64,000 bases of DNA from Gemmatimonadetes bacterium bin94 (GTDB lineage: Bacteria; Gemmatimonadota; Gemmatimonadetes; Longimicrobiales; Gaopeijiaceae). The stretch spans positions 62,001 to 126,000 of the forward strand of contig MPNE01000001.1 of assembly GCA_002238865.1 (NCBI GenBank). Reading direction: 5' to 3'. The translations under genes were made by a program, and so were the position numbers. The stretch's first letter is position 1, and every line of letters begins with the position of its first letter. This document shows positions 59,342-64,000 of this stretch, one piece after another. Below the pieces are notes generated by a model, which did not search any database, was not told the origin of the DNA, and saw only the letters and a list, made by a program, of their open reading frames with translations.

Positions 59342-60673
59342 ATGATGATCAAGACATCAATATCCAGGTCGCTCCTGTCGGTGCTGGGCGCAGCTGTGCT
59401 CTTCAGCGGGTGTGACATCCTGAACGTGGACAACCCGAACGCCCTGGTGCAGGAGGACGCCGAGAAGGTGACGGCGGCTTCCTCGGTGGTAAACGGCGCA
59501 CAGGCAAGGACCGCAAGCGGCATTGGCGGCATCTACGCCGCATTCTCGACGGCCGGAGACGAGATCACCTGGATCGGTTCACGCGACGCGTGGAACGAGC
59601 TGGACCAGGGGACGCCGGACAACCCGGGCAACGAATTCACGGACGGCTCGTTTCCGGGGATCGCCCAGGCGCGCTGGATGACCAACTTCGCCGTGGGGAT
59701 CATGGAGGGGCACGTATCCGAAGATGCTGGCAACGCGTCTCTGCAGGCCGATCTTGCGCGCGCGAATCTCTACGCCGGCGTCGCCTACGCCGCGATAGCA
59801 CAGATGTTCGACGACTTCGCGTTCAGCGACCGTACCGAGCCCGGACCGCTCATCGGCGAAGCCAATATGAGCAGCGTCTTTGACCAGGCTATCGCATATT
59901 TCTCCGCCGCCATGGCCGGCGGAGGCGAAACGGCAATGCGCGCTCAGGCGGCGCGAGCCCAGGCATATCACCAGAAGGCCATCTGGGGGTTGCTGAATCC
60001 TTCGGGCTCGACACCGGCCAACCCGCTGGTGAACGACGCCAACGCCAACAGCGACGCGGCGGCGGTGCTCGGCTCGGTCGCCGGTACCGATTGGGACTAC
60101 CGGTTCCTCTACAGCGACGCGACCGTGGGCAACAACCTTTCGTGGCAGGTCAACGAGCGCGGGGAGCTTCAGATCGGCCCGGACTACGCGACCAAGGATC
60201 CGGCTGACCCGCCGACCCTGACATCGCATGACCTGATGGATCCGATCGAGGGTGCGCTGGACACTCGGTACAAGGCGTTTGTGGACGTATTCCTGGGCGG
60301 TGGCGGCAACGCGCCCCTCACCGTGGTAAGCGAGCGGGGACTGCGGCTCATGCTGGCCGAATCGGCGCTGGCGAGCGGTGACATGGCAGGCTTCGCCGAG
60401 CATGTCAACATGATCCGGGAGGGCCTGGACGGTCTCACGGCCTATTCGGGACAGATTCCCGCGATCGAGATGCTCCAGCACGAGCGCCGGGTCAACCTGT
60501 TCATGCAATACAAGCGGCTGCAGGACCACTACCGCTTCGGCGTGCCGAGCAGCAACTGGCTGCCGGGATCGCCGGCCATGTCGAGGCCGGGTACGATGCT
60601 CCCGATCACCAGGATCGAGATCCTGGCGAATTGTCATCACCCGGACAACGCGCTTCACCCTTGTGACGGCTAG
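59342..60673 (+). CDS. SusD/RagB-family nutrient-binding lipoprotein
   Basis: A 443-residue surface lipoprotein forming the lid of the SusC channel. Lipobox FSGC with Cys24; then NPNALVQEDAEKV, a typical SusD N-terminus, and TPR-like helices. RVNLFMQYKRLQDHYRFGV near the C-terminus fits the usual SusD ending, with ITRIEILANC. ATG 59342 (or 59345) has GGAAAGGAGAG upstream. The unit ends with a strong terminator at 60716. Confidence 0.92.
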   Translation: MMIKTSISRSLLSVLGAAVLFSGCDILNVDNPNALVQEDAEKVTAASSVVNGAQARTASGIGGIYAAFSTAGDEITWIGSRDAWNELDQGTPDNPGNEFTDGSFPGIAQARWMTNFAVGIMEGHVSEDAGNASLQADLARANLYAGVAYAAIAQMFDDFAFSDRTEPGPLIGEANMSSVFDQAIAYFSAAMAGGGETAMRAQAARAQAYHQKAIWGLLNPSGSTPANPLVNDANANSDAAAVLGSVAGTDWDYRFLYSDATVGNNLSWQVNERGELQIGPDYATKDPADPPTLTSHDLMDPIEGALDTRYKAFVDVFLGGGGNAPLTVVSERGLRLMLAESALASGDMAGFAEHVNMIREGLDGLTAYSGQIPAIEMLQHERRVNLFMQYKRLQDHYRFGVPSSNWLPGSPAMSRPGTMLPITRIEILANCHHPDNALHPCDG

Positions 60674-60715
60674 GAGCTGAGATCGGCTATTTGGTTCGGC
60701 CTCTCGGTTGGTCGG

Positions 60716-60750
60716 ACGGGGTCCAGGAGTTCGCTCCTGGGCCCCGTTTT
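60716..60750 (+). terminator. Rho-independent terminator of the SusC/SusD unit
   Basis: A fourteen-pair stem, ACGGGG-T-CCAGGAG against CTCCTGG-G-CCCCGT (one G-U pair), closed by a UUCG tetraloop at 60730-60733 and followed by TTTT. It lies 43 bases after the SusD stop. One of the clearest terminators in the window. Confidence 0.92.
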
Positions 60751-60866
60751 GGCCGGGTGACGGTGGATTCGTGGGAACCGGGCGGCGGGATCCTGTCCGG
60801 TGGTGTCGCCGTGTTGGCGGCATGTGGTGGAAACCGAACGGGCCCGAACCAGTGGAGAAGGTGGCG

Positions 60867-61304
60867 ATGAAGAAACCCTGGCAGTTTTCCCTCCCATACT
60901 GTGTCCTCGTTGCTCTGGTGGCCGGGGGTTGCAGCTGGTTCGACGACCCCAGCCCTGCTGTCGTCAGCGTCACGCTCGACGCGCAGGCGGATTCGTTCGT
61001 GATCATTACCTCGACCGACTTCTTTACCGCCACCAACGAGGCGGGGGAAGTGGGGATACAGGTTCTGAACTCCGACACGACGGTCATATCCTTTCCGTTC
61101 GAGAGGAGTTGGGACATCGAGGACGAGGGGCGGTTCCTGCTCCTTGGCCTGCCCGCCGACTCCGGAGCGGTAACGGTCCGACTGCGCGTCCTGCTCGATG
61201 GTGACGAGGACTATGACGCAAGTGTCCGGGCGCTCATCGACGACCCGGTGCGGTATATCTATCTGTTCAATCAGACGGTCCTTCAGGACATCGAGTTGCT
61301 CTGA
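60867..61304 (+). CDS. Small lipoprotein, no known family
   Basis: A 145-residue protein; signal peptide with lipobox VAGGC (Cys22). The mature part is acidic and beta-rich, with VVSVTLDAQADSFVII and RFLLLGLPADSGAVTVRLRVLLDGDEDYD, and no motif I recognise. ATG 60867 has GGAGAAGGTGG upstream. Its TGA (61302-61304) overlaps the ATG of the next lipoprotein by one base, so the two are translationally coupled. It follows the SusC/SusD terminator and therefore should have its own promoter, though none was obvious in the 116-base gap. Confidence 0.7.
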   Translation: MKKPWQFSLPYCVLVALVAGGCSWFDDPSPAVVSVTLDAQADSFVIITSTDFFTATNEAGEVGIQVLNSDTTVISFPFERSWDIEDEGRFLLLGLPADSGAVTVRLRVLLDGDEDYDASVRALIDDPVRYIYLFNQTVLQDIELL

Positions 61305-61804
61305 TGACAAAGGCTTCGATCCCACGGTGGTTTTCGGTGCAGGCGTCACTGCTGGCAGTGTTGTCCGGTTCTGGTTGCTACACCTACACCCCGGTCCTGA
61401 ACACCCCTCCGGTCGGGAGTGACGTTCGCGCCACGGTGACCGACGAGGAGGCCCTGCGGCTCAGCGACCTGACCGGCCAACTGACCCGAAACCTGGACGG
61501 ACGCCTGATGGGGGCTACCGATGATTCGGTTTTCGTCTCGATCGTGACTTTCAGGGTTGCCTCCGAGATTTCCGGATCGCGCCAGCTGCGCCAATCGATT
61601 CCCATTCCGAGAACCGGTCTGGAAGCACTCGAGGCCAGGCAGCTGTCGGCGTTGCGAACCGGGATCGCGGGCATGCTTGCAGCTACCGGGGTTGCCCTGG
61701 TCGTGAGACAGGTCGTGGTCGGTGGAGGGGGTGGCGACAACACCGACGATGGCGAGCCGGTCGGAACCTTGATCCCGCTGATTCGGATTCCCATAGGGCG
61801 GTAG
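61304..61804 (+). CDS. Small lipoprotein, no known family
   Basis: A 166-residue protein with a signal peptide and lipobox SGSGC (Cys25). The mature part has TDEEALRLSDLTGQLTRNLDGRLM, a single hydrophobic segment (about residues 122-140, ALRTGIAGMLAATGVALVV) followed by VVVGGGGGD, and a C-terminal LIPLIRIPIGR. I do not recognise a family. It starts at ATG 61304, one base inside the preceding gene's stop, so they form a pair. Confidence 0.7.
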   Translation: MTKASIPRWFSVQASLLAVLSGSGCYTYTPVLNTPPVGSDVRATVTDEEALRLSDLTGQLTRNLDGRLMGATDDSVFVSIVTFRVASEISGSRQLRQSIPIPRTGLEALEARQLSALRTGIAGMLAATGVALVVRQVVVGGGGGDNTDDGEPVGTLIPLIRIPIGR

Positions 61805-61850
61805 CGGTCAGAGGGGGTGGCGAATCAGGCCCCCCCGGTTCTATGGTTGA

Positions 61851-61883
61851 CACCTGGACCCCGTTTGGGGCCCGGTGCGTTTT
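61851..61883 (+). terminator. Possible terminator after the lipoprotein pair
   Basis: CACC(T)GG(A)CCCC pairs with GGGG(C)CCGGTG around GTTT, about ten pairs with one bulge and one mismatch, then CGTTTT. It is 47 bases after the lipoprotein stop and 33 bases before the BNR protein start, so it may end the lipoprotein unit or act inside a leader. Confidence 0.5.
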
Positions 61884-61915
61884 GTCCCCAAGTCATTCAA
61901 GGAGCACAATCCCCC

Positions 61916-64000
61916 ATGCATTGTCAGCGCAACTTCGCACTCCTCCTCACCCTGACTGCCAGCGTCCTTTCGGCCGCCGCCTTCACCCCCTCCCCCGCCC
62001 GGGCCCAGGAGGCCTTTGCGGAAGATTTCTGGGGTTCCCTGGAGTGGCGCAACGTCGGTCCACCCCGGGGCGGGCGGTCCATCGCGGTGGCCGGCTCCGA
62101 CACGCGCCCCTTCGAGTACTTCATGGGTACGACGGGCGGCGGTCTGTGGAAGACCAGCGACGGTGGTCAGAACTGGGAACCCGTGACCGACGGGCAGATG
62201 AACAGCAGCTCGATCGGTGCCGTGCAGGTCTGCGAGAGCGACCCGGACATCGTCTACATGGGGACCGGGGAAACGCAGATACGCGGCAACATCCAGCAGG
62301 GAGACGGCGCTTACAAGTCCACCGATGGCGGTGAGACCTGGGCGCATGTCGGCCTGAGGGAAACGCAGAACATCGCGCGCATCCGCATCCACCCCGACGA
62401 CTGCGACGTGGCCTGGGCAGCCGCCTTCGGCAAGCACTCCGCGGAAAACCCCGAGCGGGGGGTCTTCAAGACCACCGACGGGGGCGAGACCTGGCGGAAG
62501 GTCCTGTACAAGAGTGACAAGGCCGGCGCCGTGGACATCAGCGTCGACGCGACCAATCCGGACGTTATCTACGCCGCGGTCTGGGAAGCGTGGCGGCGCT
62601 CCTGGGGCATGTCGTCGGGCGGGGAGGACAGCGGGCTCTGGAAGTCCACAGACGGGGGTGAGAGCTGGACCGACATTACCGGCAACGTGGGACTCGCCGA
62701 CGGACCCGTCGGCAAGATAGGCGTAGCGGTCTCGCCGGCGAACCCCGATCGTGTGTGGGCGCTGATCGAGCACGAACCCGACGGCGGCGTGTGGCGCTCC
62801 GACGATGCGGGTGCCACCTGGGAGCGCGTCAACGAGGAGCGCAAGTTGCGGCAGCGCGCGTTCTACTACACGCGCGTCTACGCCGACCCCAACGACGAAG
62901 ACGTCATGTATGCCCTCAACACGGGGTTGTACCGGTCGCGGGACGGGGGCGAAACCTTCCCCGGGGGCATCCGGGTGCCTCACGGCGACAACCACGACCT
63001 GTGGATCGCGCCGAGCGACTCCGACCGGATGGTGAACGGCAACGACGGCGGCGCCAACGTCTCCTTCAACGGCGGAGACACGTGGACCGACCAGGATTAC
63101 TCGACGGCCCAGTTCTACCGCGTAATCACGACCGAGCACACGCCATATCACATCTGTGGAGGCCAGCAGGACAACTCCACGGCGTGCATTCCCGTCCGCG
63201 GCTGGAACCAGATGGCTGCGCGCGGGCCCGGGATGCGTGCCTGGTACTATGCGGTCGGGGGCTGCGAGAGCGGCTACGTGGCGCCGAATCCGGTTGATCT
63301 GGACGTCTTCTACGCGGGCTGCTACGGTGGTGCGCTGTCCCGCTTCGACATGGCCACGGGGGCGACACGTGCCGTCAACGTCTGGCCCGAAAACCCGATG
63401 GGACAGTCGTCGGAGGACCTTGTCGAACGGGTGCAATGGACCTTCCCGATCGTCTTTTCGCACCACGACCCCGATGTGCTCTACACCGGGACGCAGAAGG
63501 TCTGGAAGACGACGACGGAAGGACAGAGCTGGGAGCAGCTCAGCCCGGACCTCACCCGCGCCGACCCCATGACGATCGGTCCCTCCGGCGGCCCCATCAC
63601 GAAGGACCAGACGGGTGTGGAGACGTACGCCACCGTGTTTGCGATCGCGCCGTCGTACCACGACGCGGACGTGATCTGGGCCGGCTCCGACGATGGACTC
63701 GTCCACGTCACCCGGGACGGGGGTCTCAACTGGGCCGACGTTACGCCCCCGGACGCCCCCGACTTCGTGCGCATCAACACGATCGAGGCGTCGCCCACGA
63801 CGCCGGGGAAGGCGTACATATCCGGAATTCGGTACCTCGTCGACGACGACCGAAGCCCCTACGTGTGGAGGACGGACGACTACGGCCAGACGTGGACGAG
63901 CATCATCCGCGGCCTCCCCGCGGACGATTTCATGCGGGCCACCCGCGAGGACCCGCGGCGCCCCGGGCTGCTCTATGCGGCTTCGGAGCGCACCGTCTAC
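61916..64000 (+). CDS. Sortilin/VPS10-like BNR-repeat secreted protein, 3' end outside window
   Basis: At least 695 residues; the reading frame is open to the window edge. Signal peptide 1-31 (MHCQRNFALLLTLTASVL, cleavage after ARA). Then a two-propeller WD40/YVTN/BNR architecture with Asp-box-type repeats about every 40-100 residues: TSDGGQNWE, STDGGETWA, TTDGGETWR, STDGGESWT, SDDAGATWE, SRDGGETF, TRDGGLNWA and TDDYGQTWT. WRNVGPPRGGRS is the typical start of this group, often annotated as 'glycosyl hydrolase' although catalytic residues are not established. ATG 61916 has AGGAG about eleven bases upstream. Very common in Gemmatimonadota. Confidence 0.88.
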   Translation, partial: MHCQRNFALLLTLTASVLSAAAFTPSPARAQEAFAEDFWGSLEWRNVGPPRGGRSIAVAGSDTRPFEYFMGTTGGGLWKTSDGGQNWEPVTDGQMNSSSIGAVQVCESDPDIVYMGTGETQIRGNIQQGDGAYKSTDGGETWAHVGLRETQNIARIRIHPDDCDVAWAAAFGKHSAENPERGVFKTTDGGETWRKVLYKSDKAGAVDISVDATNPDVIYAAVWEAWRRSWGMSSGGEDSGLWKSTDGGESWTDITGNVGLADGPVGKIGVAVSPANPDRVWALIEHEPDGGVWRSDDAGATWERVNEERKLRQRAFYYTRVYADPNDEDVMYALNTGLYRSRDGGETFPGGIRVPHGDNHDLWIAPSDSDRMVNGNDGGANVSFNGGDTWTDQDYSTAQFYRVITTEHTPYHICGGQQDNSTACIPVRGWNQMAARGPGMRAWYYAVGGCESGYVAPNPVDLDVFYAGCYGGALSRFDMATGATRAVNVWPENPMGQSSEDLVERVQWTFPIVFSHHDPDVLYTGTQKVWKTTTEGQSWEQLSPDLTRADPMTIGPSGGPITKDQTGVETYATVFAIAPSYHDADVIWAGSDDGLVHVTRDGGLNWADVTPPDAPDFVRINTIEASPTTPGKAYISGIRYLVDDDRSPYVWRTDDYGQTWTSIIRGLPADDFMRATREDPRRPGLLYAASERTVY

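Noticed and set aside
61847-61852. TTGACA as promoter of the BNR gene
   Set aside because: No AT-rich -10 lies 16-19 bases downstream and the site overlaps a hairpin.
1-64000. CRISPR arrays, insertion sequences, prophage genes, integrases, tRNA or rRNA genes
   Set aside because: No regular spaced repeats, transposase or integrase proteins, or cloverleaf sequences were recognised apart from tmRNA; a covariance-model scan was not possible.

Overview
The window is a high-GC, gene-dense piece of bacterial chromosome that reads as Gemmatimonadota. The clues are a SusC/SusD pair, a second TonB-dependent receptor with a carboxypeptidase-regulatory-like N-domain, many secreted beta-propeller and BNR-repeat proteins, an outer-membrane protease/propeller/barrel fusion, a C-terminal domain of the 'NYPNPFNP' type, and frequent GTG and TTG starts. 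Phylum assignment is inference; no rRNA is present. No CRISPR array, insertion sequence, prophage or tRNA gene was seen. The only stable RNA gene recognised is tmRNA at about 41 kb.

Layout. 0-5.7 kb: a truncated MFS transporter, then a leftward set of threonine-dehydratase-like enzyme, osmoprotectant-type ABC ATPase, a substrate-binding/permease fusion and a YkvI-like membrane protein. 5.7-12 kb: TonB receptor, argR, argG and argH, with a 22-bp tandem repeat before the receptor and an ARG-box-like promoter plus a hairpin leader before argG. 12-20 kb: DAHP synthase, rpiA-rpe, an SRPBCC-epimerase fusion, pdxH, and a 1081-residue kinase/LytM/aminotransferase fusion. 20-25 kb: FmdB, argS, a PfkB kinase, purM and a secreted protein. 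25-29 kb: the riboflavin operon ribD-ribE-ribB(A)-ribH followed by nusB. 29-34 kb: a glycosyltransferase, hpf, HPr, enzyme I and metK. 34-41 kb: BFN nuclease, a membrane protein, recO-selB, a small secreted protein, IIA(Ntr)-like and Dus.

41-48.5 kb: tmRNA, lspA, a CNNM/CorC-type protein, a YncE-like propeller, a DUF6702-like protein, and an MCE lipid-transport cassette (beta-barrel, MlaE, MlaF, MlaD). 48.5-56 kb: the Omp85-type fusion opposite a BNR lipoprotein, D-threonine aldolase, heptose-7-phosphate kinase and RidA. 56-64 kb: a SusC/SusD unit closed by a strong UUCG-loop terminator, two small lipoproteins, and a sortilin-like BNR protein running off the end.

Main points for a second look: the argR/argG regulatory region; a CATATTG-free but CAATTG-rich element shared by both TonB receptors; a probable CTG start for riboflavin synthase; a GTP cyclohydrolase II-like domain that has lost its zinc cysteines; the kinase/LytM/aminotransferase fusion; the HELVH-propeller-barrel fusion; and an outer-membrane barrel translationally coupled to an MCE transporter. 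I found no single gene cluster that I can defend as a wholly new system; the strongest novelty candidates are these fusions and regulatory elements.
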